Source of the DNA: Whalleya microplaca
Lineage: Eukaryota; Ascomycota; Sordariomycetes; Xylariales; Xylariaceae
Reading direction: 5' to 3'
NCBI GenBank assembly: GCA_022497155.1
Contig: MU385745.1
Span: forward strand, 186,001 to 250,000
DNA length: 64,000 bases
This document shows, piece by piece, positions 10,161 through 22,220 of the stretch. Numbering within the stretch: the first letter of the stretch is position 1; every line of letters begins with the position of its first letter. Below the pieces are notes generated by a model. It was not told where the DNA came from. It did not search any database and saw nothing but the letters and a program-made list of their open reading frames with translations. The translations under genes were made by a program, and so were the position numbers.

Positions 10161-12600
10161 GCGCACTAGATGATTGACCACGTCGTGCAAGTATGCACGG
10201 GTCAAGAACTATACATCAGACGCAGCAAGCAAGCAGTTGAGTCAGGTTTCTGATAAGGCAAGGCAAGTCTATGGTTTGAAGTTCTGTATCTCGCAGTAGC
10301 AAGTCTGGCAATGACAAGGTCACATTCACTGTGTGACACAACCGTTTCTTTCTCGGTTAGGAATGTAGCTAGAGGAACTAGACCCTCTGGCTGATTGGAA
10401 ATGAGACCCTGCTCTATAACCTAGCTCAAGTTGGAGCTGTCGGATGGGATTCGAAAGGTCTCCTGGAAGTTAGATCGATAGGGAGAATGTGGTCACCTGG
10501 AGGAGCTAGGAAGACCGAATCAGGAATACCGAAGGGCAAGCTTAGTGGGAGGGGAATAGAGTTTCCATATATTTATACTAGTCCAGACGGTCAGAGAGCA
10601 CGCACCAGTGGACGTACTAGTAATTAGGGCTGAGTTTAACTAGGACAGACATAGCGGCTCGAATTGTTGTAAAAAGCTTGTGACCGTTCCCGAGTCGGAT
10701 AAGTACACGGCAGTTTGTCCAATGGGCCTCGAGAGGCGGGAGCTAAGGTACAAGACTAGATAAGTGTAGCTGTGTTTCTTGACACTAGGGTAGATGTGTC
10801 GCCTCTCATGGATTACACTTGTGCCCCGTCCCACACTCGGTGAGCTTGTCCAGGTACGTCAAGGCAGAGAGGCGTGTGACTTCCTGGTGGATCCAGGGAG
10901 CCGGAGACGAAAGACCCAATCAACCAAGGCAGAACCAGGTAGTCGATGAGTACGGTACGGTAGGGAAGTATCGTACCAGAATGAGGAGGAAAAGGCGGAG
11001 ACCGGAGAGGAAGTAGTCAACGGTGAAAGGACGGTGACTATCATAAGAGAGTAAAAAGAGGAGGTTTCAATAATAGGGAAGCCATATACAATGCAGCGCA
11101 TACCGGAGCTGGTTCTAGAGAGCGAGTGACGACCTACATGTGTAATATATGGGAAACTTGGTCTTAAGGGGACAGATCCCAAGAAAAGCATTGTCCCCTG
11201 AGTCCATGCCACGCATGCCATCCCATCCCTGATGACAGAAGAGTTGGCAGTTGCTAATGGGTGGAAGATAGTCCACTAGGACATTGACGTTTAAAATCCC
11301 AATCACCACCTGTACTACTGGACCGTGGATGAGGAGAAAGTCCGAGCTAGACAAGGGGACTAGTAGAGTGGGAGTTAAAGCGAAAGCGGGAGTATGGGGC
11401 GTGAGGAGAAGGGCGATATAGATGGTTGACTCCTTTCTTGGGTTGGAAGCTGATAGTGCGAGGCTAAGGGACGTTGGAAGATGTTGACGATGGAAATAAG
11501 AAATGAAGATCAAAAATGAAATAAAAGAGAAAAAGCAAAAGTGATAGCCCTGGTAGTTAATCCGTGGGGTACATACATACATACTAGTTAGCATATCAAG
11601 TTGTGGCCGTGTCTTGTCGTACCGTCTGTAAGTACGACACGGCTGCATCTGTACATGTTGTAGATAATTCGTACAAGATTTGCTCTTCGCCACCTTCGAA
11701 GAGAGGGGAGAAGTAAAACAGAGATTATCTTCCCTTCTCTAATCCTGTAGATGATCATTGCGGCATCGCACGTACGCAAGTGGTGCACTTAGACTGATTA
11801 GACATTGCCAAGTCCGAACATAGCCCCCTTCCCTCCCCCTTTTGTATACATAGATCACACGATAGGAGAGATTCTAATCAAATCCTGGTTGTGCATAGCG
11901 ACATATTCACGAGGACAGAATAGGGAGCTCAAGTTCGGTGAGATATTTGTTGGGTTTCCGGGGAGTGATACTGCTCCTAGTAGGTCAGTTATACCAGTAT
12001 GTACTTCGGGTAGCTGTACAATATGTAGCCAAGGTAATTAGAGGGTCTCGACATGCAGTGTACCATACCGAGTGTATACGAGTCAGAGACGGTCAACGGT
12101 TTGATGTGCGCATACATACCGGTATATGTCGGTACATGTATATGTAGGTATAATTAATAATCTAATGTCCCGATTGTCGGCAACGCGGGGGGCCCGAGAA
12201 TAAAAACATGGCCAAGCCGATAGGAAGATATAATAACTGAGGTAAGGCAAGGAGGAGAGAAGCATGTCTAGGTTAACTAATACGTAGTTGGCATCGCTCC
12301 ACACAACAGACTCACGTAAAGAGAAGAGGGGCAGGGGGAGAGGGTGGACTCGATGAGGGGTAATAGGCAGCATATCGCAGGCTGTTTGTTAATAGAATTA
12401 TCAATTGAGGATGAAGTGGGTACGGCAGCGGGATGTTCCCCGAACGAGGCATGTATGTACGTTATGTTGATAGTTGGATACAGCTGCTACATAAGGTGGT
12501 ATAATTAAGAGTATGCAGATAAGCACTTGGAAGTTGGATCAGTTGTCGGGTAAACGTCATCTACTTGGAACTTGTTATAACTAACATACGTATAAGAGGC
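10161..12600. other. Gene-free spacer, part 1 (upstream of D-LDH)
   Basis: Includes the D-LDH promoter side. No ATG-initiated frame with domain content is visible. A 192-codon minus frame at 11115-11693 begins with GTG, has erratic composition and no family resemblance. Several ACATAC/GTATGT-rich strings occur (11,570-11,590 and 12,100-12,150). Confidence 0.5.
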
Positions 12601-15600
12601 TTTCCGAAGTTGAATGTGTATAATTGACTCCTTCGCAGCCGACAGGCCAACGACTGGGCGGACTTCCGGCCGCAGGCGTTTTCTTTACTTTGGCGGCGTA
12701 GCTGACCGGTTCGTATGTAGCCTCGTACATGGCTCCCGCAAAATCCTTGAGGTATAGTATAAGTATTAAACTATCTAATGACCTGCATCATATACCCCTG
12801 TTAGCAATGCCATGGCGTCGAGAGTTGGGTCTCCCTCTATCTTACTAAGTACATGAGAGTCTATGTTAGCTACCCACGTTCTATCGTTGTGTTCCTTACT
12901 ATTGGTAAACCTCGTACTGAATCCCGGGAGCCGGCTTACATCCGATCAGGGATATCACGTCAACTTCGCGGCCTCATGCATCGCAAAGTCCGCCCGAGGT
13001 GCAGATCAGAAGCCTCGAAGATCGATTTCTAGGCAGCCTATAGTTGTGTAAGCTATATACACGGCATCTGCCCGGCGGCCTGGAGGCGTTAATAGTTTAA
13101 AGTCACTACTTCAGATGAAAGGATCATGCGGACGCCTCTTACCCATGCTAAATAAGCCTAGGAAGGGCGGTGCCTTGTCTACCCTACATAGCCCTGGGAC
13201 AGGATACCGCACTTTCTCTCTGGCGAGAGTGAAGTGCACTATGAACTCCCCAAGCAGGCTAACAGATAAAGAGAAGGTGAGTTTCTTTACTGCATGTCAG
13301 AGCTACACAAGGTCAGATATGACGATAGAGTGGGCTCATGACCTATGACCTGGGGACAAGACACTTTGGATAAGCGGACTTAAGTTAGGCTGATAGCTGA
13401 AGCTTTATCGAAGTCATTGCTGCAGTGTAACAGGGGTTGTCAAACCCACATGGGCCTACTATTTCCCAATAATTCAGTCCCGATAGACTGCGGCGTCGCG
13501 CAAAGTAACGTGGCCAGCATGGAGTCACCCGGGGTTTTGGAGTGTACCCCAGACTTACATTCGGATAGCCACATGAGAAGGGTTGATGGGCCTTGCAGAG
13601 CCGCGATTAGCCCTAGGAGCTTGCCATAATAGGCAACATTGTTTATTATGAGCAGACGCAGTTTTGGCGTTGAGAAATAAGTATATCTCGTAGATGAAGC
13701 CAGTCACGTTCTCTGGAGAGCAACATAGTCGAATAAAACATCATGCCATACCGATCGGCAACAAGATATTTCTGCACCTCGGCTCGGATCTACCCATTGA
13801 TCGAATATTGTTGTTGAACCTGGCTCTTAGTGAGCAAATGAAAATGGGAAGGGACCTGCACATCGGTGCATGAAGCATGGAACTTTCAGGCATTATCTAT
13901 AGCCAGCCACAAAGGGGGCCTGCGTGTGATATGCAAGCCCGCGAATAAATCTATCAAAGGACTCTCACAGACGGGATGATGTATGTTTCTGGCTGAGAGC
14001 TTGAATAGGCCACAGATGTTGGAGTTATTACGGAACTAGTATTTCCCCCTGAGAAGAATGTCCATATCGTCAGCGTGGTCATCGTATCACCATACTACCT
14101 ACCTGTATAGGAGCAAGGTTGCATACGGTTTATGTTTCACATTTCCTAAAGCAGATCTGAAATTGCCACTGGGCACTTCCAACAGTCTCTTTTACCTCCT
14201 GAACGGATAGCCCGGGCACAGACGATACTACCATCATGTATGGTCAACATCAAGATCAGGTCACAATCGGGCCGCAGGGGAATCAGCTATTTATCATATG
14301 TCGACATGCCTATCAGAACGATCCCGAATTGAGCCGTCTTCTGTAGAAGGATTTTACTTGCAGCCGTAGGGCACACCGGTGGCCGCCAGCGCAAAGGGCC
14401 CTCCAGACCGATGCCTACCTAGGCAATATCTGCGTAGTATATACGGAGCCGGGATATGACCCGACGAGAAAGCTGCCTTTTGTTTAAGAAAATTTTTGCA
14501 AACGAGAAACGACTTACCGTCCTGCAAGGGCAAGATTGCCAGGAAAATAGAGCGTGTAATTGGAGGTTGTGGGCGACGGTGTGCCTCGAAGATCTGATAG
14601 GTAGCTTGCATATCCAGATCATCGATTCAACCACTCACGAGTTGGAGACAGTGTGATTCGCTTAAAGAGTCCCAGAAAGCGCGCACAAAACACAAATATA
14701 CACTGTCGCTCATTGGAAGCCGTGACTCTTTCGTTGGGAAACTATATCCCGCGAGAATCTCCTCAGGATATTAGATCACACTTGTAGCATGAACCTGGCA
14801 GGTTATAGTAGACTTGCGACCTCTCTTACAACGATACTTGAAGGTAGGACAAAACCTCGCTATGTTCCGATGCTCGGCACAAGGACTATATCCTGGGATT
14901 ACCAATGAATTAACTTAGTCATGTATGACAGGTAGCAAGGCGCTTTGGAGTGGAAAGAATATGCTTAACTTGCTTGATACATCTAGTTGTACGGCAGCCA
15001 GGAAACGACGACGCCACCAATATCAACACCAGTTGTTCATTGGGTAGTCGGTGATCCCGGTAGATCCCCAGGATAAGGCCGTCAGATATGAGCCTCATGA
15101 AGATCAGCAAGTGCAAAGAAATGAAAAGTCGGGATTGGATGTTGTGTAGTGGTACGTCGATTGGACGAGAGGCATGGCCTCACCTCTTGCGCCTCTGTTA
15201 ATTCGTAGTTTGAGTTCTCCAGCCACTCTATCTGCCGGCCCTACTGTCGTCATCGTCGCACACATCACAGACTTCACATTGCCAGCGCCTCTTATGACCA
15301 CCCGGGGACCCCGAGTTATACCCAAAACGAAGATGACGATAGACTCACTTATCATGTGACCGCAGGATAAACAATCAGAATGAGCCGTCGCGGAACACAG
15401 AGGAGGGGGTTAATATCCAGCTTATGTAACCCATGCATGAAGGAGCATTTATCCGCACATCGAGAAAAGGTCACGAGAGCCAGTCCGTCAGCGCCAGCAG
15501 GACGAAGACCTACTTAGCCAGCCAGCCAGCTCGCGGTTCACCCACGGCCGCCTGGAAGGGGTATGTAGATCGCTACATCCAGGCCGTAGAGATTTTAACC

Positions 15601-15840
15601 TAGCTAGAATGATTGATCAGACGGGGCCCTTCAGGCCTTCCACACTACCGGCCGAGCTAAAGCCGCCTTGCTCCAACGCACGCGACACATCACGAAGCAC
15701 GATCTCACTTTCACGAGTAGGGCGAGGCGATCCCGCGAGGGATCTGTCAATTGCGTCGAGTTCCTATTACCCAATCGCAATACCCACGCGCCTTACTGAT
15801 GCTATTTAATCCCACGTTTGCATAACTACACGGCCCCGAT
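12601..15840. other. Gene-free spacer, part 2
   Basis: Base composition is near that of coding DNA in places (about 13,100-13,650 and 15,150-15,350), but frames are short, overlapping and unlike any family I know. It may hold a non-coding RNA or a heavily decayed gene. Nothing can be named from sequence alone. Confidence 0.45.
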
Positions 15841-17304
15841 CTCTTTCTCTCATCTACATCGAGGACCAAGTAGGCAGGTAATTACCCCCAGTACAACCGG
15901 CTGGCGACGACGTGATGAAATTAATCTACCTACCCATGAGTGAGACCCAACAGCCCGATGACTTGCTTCGCCAAGCTATGTACACGCGGTACATACCTAC
16001 ATACACACATACATGCGTACATACCGGTAAGCCTTAAATGACGTAGACACCCCCGTAGAAAACCAAATGGTTGGGCACGTCAGCGTCAGGAGAAAAGTCG
16101 GAGAGAGAGAGAGAGAGAGAGGGCATGAGCATGAGCATGAGCATGAGCATGAGCATGAGCATGAGCAACACCCTCATCCATCCACTCACCTATCCATCCA
16201 TCCCGTCTACCTGTCACGCCTTGAGTGGCCATCTGATCCGCGGCGCCCTCAAATCAGAGGCGGTTCCCATATAGCGAATCTCACACACTTAATTTAAAAC
16301 GCTGACATCCATTCCCCGAACCCAATCTATGTGTGCATTATTGACCTTCCTTCCCCCGTCCGGCCTGCCTGAAGCAAAGAGAGGTAGATAGATAGGTTAG
16401 ATAGGTTAGATAGTTAAGGTTAGGTAGATGGGACGGACACGTATGTAACACCGTAATAATGTAACCAGGGGCTATAACCAAACTACATACAACGAAGCAG
16501 ATAGATGGTCACGCCCGGTCGAGATAGCATAGATAACCACCACGGCGCTAGAAACACAACCCAAACAACCCAATGGGCCCAACCACAACCACAACCACAC
16601 ACTCACTCACTCACACTCGTCATCAGCCAGCCAGCAGCAGCCTAGCGCAAGCGGGAGCGGCACGGCGCGGCTCGACTCGGCAATCCGATGTACTGCTAGC
16701 AAGTGAGTGAGTTGCCGACTTTACGATCCGAAACTCGAAACGGGATTGGGAAGGCTGCCTTCTCATTGGACATACGGGGATGAAGGGAAAGAGTCGGTGA
16801 AGGGGGTCAGGAGGAGGGATGACAAGACACTGGGTGCTGGGCTTTCTAGGTTAGACGGGAAAGGCGCCCGCAGCAATTCACTCGTCGCGTTGGCCAAACC
16901 AACTTTCTACTTTTCGTGGCCGACATGTTGCAGAGGTGAGAAAATGGGAACCAATTAGCAAGAAATCCTTCCCAAGTACTCCTAGTTGGATCTCACCGCT
17001 ATCGGCAAGTTGGTTTCGAGGTATCGTATACAAATGTAGTGTGGGTAGGTAATAGGGGACAGCAAATCATTGACAAGACACATAAACATCACATTCGGCT
17101 TGCCGAATGAAGTGTTGGGGGAACACAACATTGCAGATGTCCAGGCACATTAGGAATCATGGGTCAATTAATTCTCATTCATCATTGACCTAAGACCACG
17201 AATCTTGTGTTCATGGTAGCAAGCACGATTGGATATGCCATAGACTCCGGTTCCCATGCAGGTGAAAAACATCAACCACTGCCAGATTCCTTTTTTCCAT
17301 ACCC
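15841..17304. other. Gene-free, microsatellite-rich spacer beyond the eS4 gene
   Basis: Holds the (GA)n and (GCATGA)n tracts listed separately, TAGATAGGTTAGATAGG-type repeats near 16,385-16,430, and CAACCACAAC/CACTCACTCA strings at 16,575-16,620. The end nearest 17,304 is the presumed 3' UTR of eS4. No gene is supported. Confidence 0.5.
16101..16166. repeat. (GA)n followed by (GCATGA)n tandem repeat
   Basis: About 21 bp of GA dinucleotides (16101-16121) are followed directly by about seven copies of the hexamer GCATGA (16123-16166). Being a hexamer it keeps frame, so it produces MS or HE dipeptide runs in plus-strand translations. Those frames have no other coding support. Confidence 0.95.
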
Positions 17305-18434
17305 TTAGTGACCAGCCAGAGCGTGAGCCCGACGACGGTCTCGCTCTTCGGCAATGGTAAGCTTGACACCCTTGCCCTTGGGCAGAGAGATCCAAGGCTT
17401 CTCAGAGCCGATGACGAACACGTTGTTCTCACGCGTGGCGAAGGAGTTGTCAATGGCATCCTTGATGTGGACGATGTTGAAACCACCATCGTGGCGCTCA
17501 CGGTGGGTGATGACACCAACACGACCCATGTTACGACCACCAGTGATCATGGCAATGGAACCAGTGTCGAACTTGACAGAGTCGGTGATCTTGCCGGTGG
17601 CCAGCTCGATCTTGACGGTGTCATTGACCTTGATGGAGGGGTCAGGGTAGCGGATACTAGTGATGGCATATTAGCACCAGACGAGGATAGAGATAACATA
17701 CCAGCCATCAGACACGAAGCTCGATTTTATCACGACTTTATCACGACGCAAAGGGTGGTTCAACCAAAGCTTGGTCCAACGGCTGAATGATGGCTGACAG
17801 AACTTACGTTCTCGCATCGTGCGTAACCAAGAATGGGATGCCGCCCTTGCCAAGCTGTACTCTCTTGACCTTGCCCAGCTTGTACTCAGCCTCCTCGGCC
17901 TGGATGCGGTGGACGGTGTATCGGCCCTTGGTGTCGTAGACGAGGCGGAAGTTCTCGCCAGTCTTGTCGATGGTGATGACGTCCATGAAGCCGGCGGGGT
18001 AGGTCAGGTCGGTGCGGACCTTGCCATCGACCTTGACCAGGCGCTGCATGAGGATGGCTCGGGTCTCGCGGTAGTTGAGGGCATACTTCAGACGGTTGCG
18101 GATGAAGATGATGAGGGGCATGCAGTCGCGGGTCTTGTGCGGACCGGGGGAAGCCTTGGGGGCGTAGACACCCGATAGCTTGTCGAGAAGCCAGTGGGAG
18201 GGGGCGCTCAGGCGCTTCTGGTGCTTCTTTCTGCATGTCGAATGCAAGTCAGCAAGTATTCAGTTGGATTATCTTCGATCACAAAATTTCGAAGATTTCG
18301 AAGATTTCGGAAAATTCGAAGATGATGGCCGCGAGCGACGCGCTTCGCAAAAGCCAGACTTCGATGGGGGAATTTGTGTATAAACAATTAATCTGCAATT
18401 TCGGGTATGACTTTACTTACGGTCCTCTACCCAT
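17305..18434 (-). CDS. rps4: 40S ribosomal protein eS4 (S4)
   Basis: Three exons (18421-18434, 17808-18230, 17305-17656) give 262 residues, the usual eS4 size. eS4 is a component of the cytosolic small ribosomal subunit and contacts 18S rRNA. The sequence runs MGRGPKKHQKRL, then [15 protein letters not shown], an S4-type RNA-binding segment ([25 protein letters not shown]), a central domain ([14 protein letters not shown]) and a C-terminal KOW-like part ([10 protein letters not shown]). As in many fungal ribosomal protein genes, the first exon carries only the start codon and a few residues (14 nt) and is followed by a longer intron (190 bp). Donors are GTAAGT in both introns. Intron 1 contains TTTCGAAGA direct repeats. 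Certain at family level. Confidence 0.98.
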
Positions 18435-19443
18435 GTTGGCGGTTCTGTGATGGTGGTGGGAAGTTCGGAGTGGGAAGTTGACAGACGAACGAGGCACAAG
18501 TGGGAATTGAGAAAGTTTGAAAGCGCCAGTCTTAATTTTTTTGGTCGCAAGCGAAGACTGGTGGGTTTGTGCCCTAGCACCTAGATAAGCAGATAAGCTG
18601 ATGATATGGTCCGAGCTTGAGTCCGAGCTTGAGTCCGAGCTTGTGCTAGCCGAAGAATACCCGACAGCTGCCAAGCATCACTGCAGGTGTCTACCTAACT
18701 AGGCGAATGCAAGAACGACTTATATGTAAATATGTAACTTCTAGGTTTGTACTATGTGATGTTTGCATGATACTTTTTCTACATAAGGTAGGTACGCAGT
18801 AAGTGTCATATTCTGTCCGGAATCGATCTTACACCGATATTTCGATCTAATGCGGATTACATATACGTGACCTTAGGACTACATTTGTTCTAAACGTAAA
18901 GTTCTCGAAGCTTTCAGTAGCAAGGTAGAGACATCGAGATATATGGTAATTCAGACGGCAACAAGGGCCGGTGTTCAATTCGATTCAATCCAGAGGTGCT
19001 CTAGTATTCATCATACGAGCTTTCTATAGCTTTTTTGCGTATATCCTCTTTCCGTAGTTCCTCCCCTACGCCTCCGTGTATTTGCAACGCAACCGCATCC
19101 AGTACATGTAGCACTCACAGTCCGTAGTACCTTGGTAATGACAAGACCTTCTTGCTCAGCTAATCTACTTCGCGTGTCTGTCTTCGGCCAATCTCTCGCA
19201 GCTTGGCCGTGGCAAAGCCATATGCCGTCTCTTCTGTATCCACACTCGCACTTTGGTCTCGTGGCCGATTTCTCAGGATCATAGGATGGCACACTATAAT
19301 CTCAGTCAGATTGTTAGTAGTGGTGGTGGTGGTTGTAGTCGCTTTTAGTTCCAGATCGTGTATCGTAAAATCGGTCGCAATGCGGCCTCTTCATTCTATC
19401 GCACACATAACGTATTTCTTTTGTTTTACTTCAGAGCACACTC
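18435..19443. other. Spacer between eS4 and the telobox protein
   Basis: Includes the eS4 promoter side. Three direct copies of the 12-mer TCCGAGCTTGAG-type unit lie at about 18610-18643. A TGG/GTT-rich triplet run (GGTGGTGGTGGTTG) is near 19,320. No gene is supported. Confidence 0.5.
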
Positions 19444-21051
19444 TCATCCTAGACCACGCTTGTCTGAGGAAGATGGCTCACTGAGCTGGGTGTCATCGAG
19501 AAGCAGGCGGGATATGTCCATCTCCCCCATTCCACCCGACGGAAATCCTCCGCCGTTTTCATTCCAATACAAGCCGGCGTGCGGCAAGGAAGGCTCACCG
19601 CTTTCAACAAGATTCGGAGGAACAGGCCACTTTGGTATATCTTCTCTCGAACCAGTTCGGTTAAGCTGAGGCTCGAGTAAGGCCGATTTGGAAACATTCA
19701 ACGAATTCTCAATCTCCATGTTGACGGAAGGCTCCAGGAGATTACTACTCCGCCCTTGCTCTCTCACCTGCATCGCCGTCTTCTCCGTACCCGTGAACTT
19801 CTCAGGGTACTTATTCCGCAGCCTATCTCTTAAGTCTGTGGGCTGCCTGCTAGATAAATTGAATCTTGGATCTCTCTGGATCTTGGTCCATTGCGGGCCA
19901 TAGAACTCGAAGCCTTCTAATATCTCCCGGTCGTCCTGCTCCGAAAAAGGGCGGCGCTCTCTGCGGTGTGACTTCTTAAATGGTCCTTTGATTCCTAATT
20001 CAGCTAAGTCCTCTAATTTCTTTCGATGGGCTCGACTCTTGCGCTGCTTTGGCGCCAAATCGAAATCGTTTGGGACTGACTGAGCTCTCTCAGCCTCGTC
20101 TTCTTCTTCTGTCTCGTTGAGAATGTTCTCCGACATAAGCCCCTTCTTTGGCTTGATCCCTAGCTTTGCAGCCGGCTGCTTTTCTTTCTGTCCGTCGCTC
20201 TTTAGTGCGGGGGTAGCACGCAGCTCCTCTGGACAGCAAGTCCGAAACCTGTCCTTCAAGTCTCCAGCTGTCCTATCATTGAATTTATATTCCGGATCTT
20301 CTAATATATCAGTCCATCTACCGACACCATGCTTGCTCACACCCAGGAGCAGGTGATTGGTTTCTTCCTCCGACCACTTCCGCCTCGGTTTAGCAGCTCG
20401 CCGCTTGACCTTTCCAGTCGGAGTTCGCTGCTCAGTCTCCGGGGGCGGGCTTGGAACCATGTTCTCGTCAGGCGCATTCTGAAGATCCGGAGGCGTGGTG
20501 AAGCTTAATGCCTGGGGAGGCTCGGAATGCGGGCGGTCGGACGAGATTGGCGGGAACAGAGCGGCGTTAGACGGAGGCTCAAGCAAGCCCACGATGATCG
20601 GAGGGAACATATGTTGTTGAGTAGTTGACTTCTGCTTCTTGAGCGGCTGGGGTAGCTGAGGGAAATCTTCCTTCACGGGGCGCTTCTTCTTTCCGACATC
20701 TTCGGCAATATCTGGCGTGTCGTCTAGGATCATACGGAGATCTTGGGAGGAGATGTGGCTTAGTAAGGTCCGATCTGACGTGTAGTTCACATCATTCCTT
20801 AGGCCGGCGTTGGCAGAGCCCTCATCTACCATGGAGTATAAGGACGGCATGGACTGCGAGGAGGCCAATTGACCGCCGCTTGTCTCCGAGGCCTCGGACC
20901 TCTGGCCGGCACCGGGCTCGATGGGATGCAGGCGGCCCGACGACTTCGGAAGGGGGAGGGCCTTGATGGGTGGGAGTTCAGCATGGTGAAGCCGTGGCGT
21001 AGCAGTCGATTCGTTGAGCAGATGAATCAGCCGTGGCTCGATGTAAGCCAT
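19444..21051 (-). CDS. Two-Myb telobox DNA-binding protein (Teb1/TBF1-like)
   Basis: Single-exon frame. Starting at the ATG at 21051 (MAYIEPRLIHLLNES) it encodes 535 residues. Two Myb/SANT domains are clear. Repeat 1, about residues 222-275, shows KWSEEETNHLLLGVSKHG and ends GDLKDRFRTCCP. Repeat 2, about residues 363-420, shows RPFSEQDDREILEGFEFYG and ends TDLRDRLRNKYP. The xDLKDR(F/L)R ends resemble the telobox consensus VDLKDKWRN of telomere-repeat binders. Two Mybs in one polypeptide match fission yeast Teb1, which binds TTAGGG-like promoter elements, so a role as transcription factor or telomere-repeat binder in the nucleus is inferred. Basic stretches between the Mybs (KKKRPVK, KQRKSRAHRKK) could be nuclear localisation signals. 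The frame stays open upstream to another ATG at 21348, adding 99 Ser-rich and hydrophobic residues; I regard that as 5' UTR. Confidence 0.85.
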   Translation of the reverse strand: MAYIEPRLIHLLNESTATPRLHHAELPPIKALPLPKSSGRLHPIEPGAGQRSEASETSGGQLASSQSMPSLYSMVDEGSANAGLRNDVNYTSDRTLLSHISSQDLRMILDDTPDIAEDVGKKKRPVKEDFPQLPQPLKKQKSTTQQHMFPPIIVGLLEPPSNAALFPPISSDRPHSEPPQALSFTTPPDLQNAPDENMVPSPPPETEQRTPTGKVKRRAAKPRRKWSEEETNHLLLGVSKHGVGRWTDILEDPEYKFNDRTAGDLKDRFRTCCPEELRATPALKSDGQKEKQPAAKLGIKPKKGLMSENILNETEEEDEAERAQSVPNDFDLAPKQRKSRAHRKKLEDLAELGIKGPFKKSHRRERRPFSEQDDREILEGFEFYGPQWTKIQRDPRFNLSSRQPTDLRDRLRNKYPEKFTGTEKTAMQVREQGRSSNLLEPSVNMEIENSLNVSKSALLEPQLNRTGSREDIPKWPVPPNLVESGEPSLPHAGLYWNENGGGFPSGGMGEMDISRLLLDDTQLSEPSSSDKRGLG

Positions 21052-22220
21052 CGTGGATCGATGGAAGCAGGCAAGAGAATGGCATTGGGAGAGAAGAACC
21101 CGGATGGAACAGCTGTGAACGAGGGAAGAGAAGAGAACAAGAGGGGGGGCAAAGAGTCGGAAGGGCCAGACGGAATCGGTAGCTTCACGGAAATGCACAA
21201 CAATACTGCTACTAGAAGTGGTAGAGTAGAAAGAAGAAGTAGAAGAACTAGAGGAAGAGAAGAATCGGCTCGGAACAACGGTGGTGGGAGGAGAGAGATT
21301 CGGCGACAGACGTAGATGGCGTGGATGGTCAGCGGCGATAGACCCCATTCGCGAGAGGGAGAGAGGAAAAGACTTCTTCCCAATGCAGGTAGCTCTGCAG
21401 GTTAGGTTTAGGTTGGTTTATTAGGTTGGCCGTGTTCTCATTTGGCAGCCCTGGAGTGGAATCGCTTCACGTGAAGATACTAATTGAGATGATTGCAGCA
21501 GTGCAGCCGCTGGCGTATCGGACTAGTACCGTATACTGTGTATGTGTATATATTGCAACCGTGAATATATACAGTCGTGTTCTAGATTTAAGTAATCGCC
21601 GAATACGATCAGTAATGCACTCTTAGTAGAGAGATGTTGATGAGAGAGACAGGTAGGTAGGCTGGTAGGATGTATATAGAAGAATAGAGATTGTTGAATT
21701 TGTCAGATTCAACGTGAACCTTGGAAGTATCGCGCGATTTTGCCAATGTCCATATGAAGTATGTATGTAAGCCAGTACGCACTATGTACGCAGGATCTTG
21801 CGACGGTGTTAGGTAATATCTGACCCTTGTAAACAACTGCTAGACTGCGATTTGATAGCGCTGAGAATGGAGTCTACTGTAATTGTCCAATCGGACTTTG
21901 CTTTCTGGAGTTGCCGGCGGTCGATCTCTGCTATAACACCTCCAACAACAACATGCCCAGATGTTATTAATGGCAACAAGAGATCTTGAAACAATCAGCT
22001 AGTTTAACCCACCTACACCGTGATGTGAACCTCGCTATACCCTCGCTACTTTGCTATCGATCGGAATAGTATAGATCAATTAGTTTCATCGTTCATAAAT
22101 AGTATTATTCACGATATTTATAGTTCTAACTAGAGTCTAACAAGTACGACATAACTGTCTCCACCTACCACTTACATGTACACCCATCGTTCTCGAATCA
22201 CCAGTCGACTATCCCACATC
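21052..22220. other. Divergent promoter region between telobox protein and DUF7704-like gene
   Basis: About 1.2 kb between two divergent genes. No gene, repeat or RNA is recognised. The part from 21,052 to 21,348 is the open upstream extension of the telobox gene, probably its 5' UTR. Confidence 0.5.

Noticed and set aside
11115..11693. 192-codon minus-strand frame in the gene-free region
   Set aside because: Begins at GTG, no domain, erratic hydrophobic and Ser runs, no splice context.
16067..16297. Frames with HE or MS dipeptide repeats
   Set aside because: Produced by the (GA)n and (GCATGA)n repeats in two frames; no coding support. Also not a CRISPR array, since the units have no spacers.
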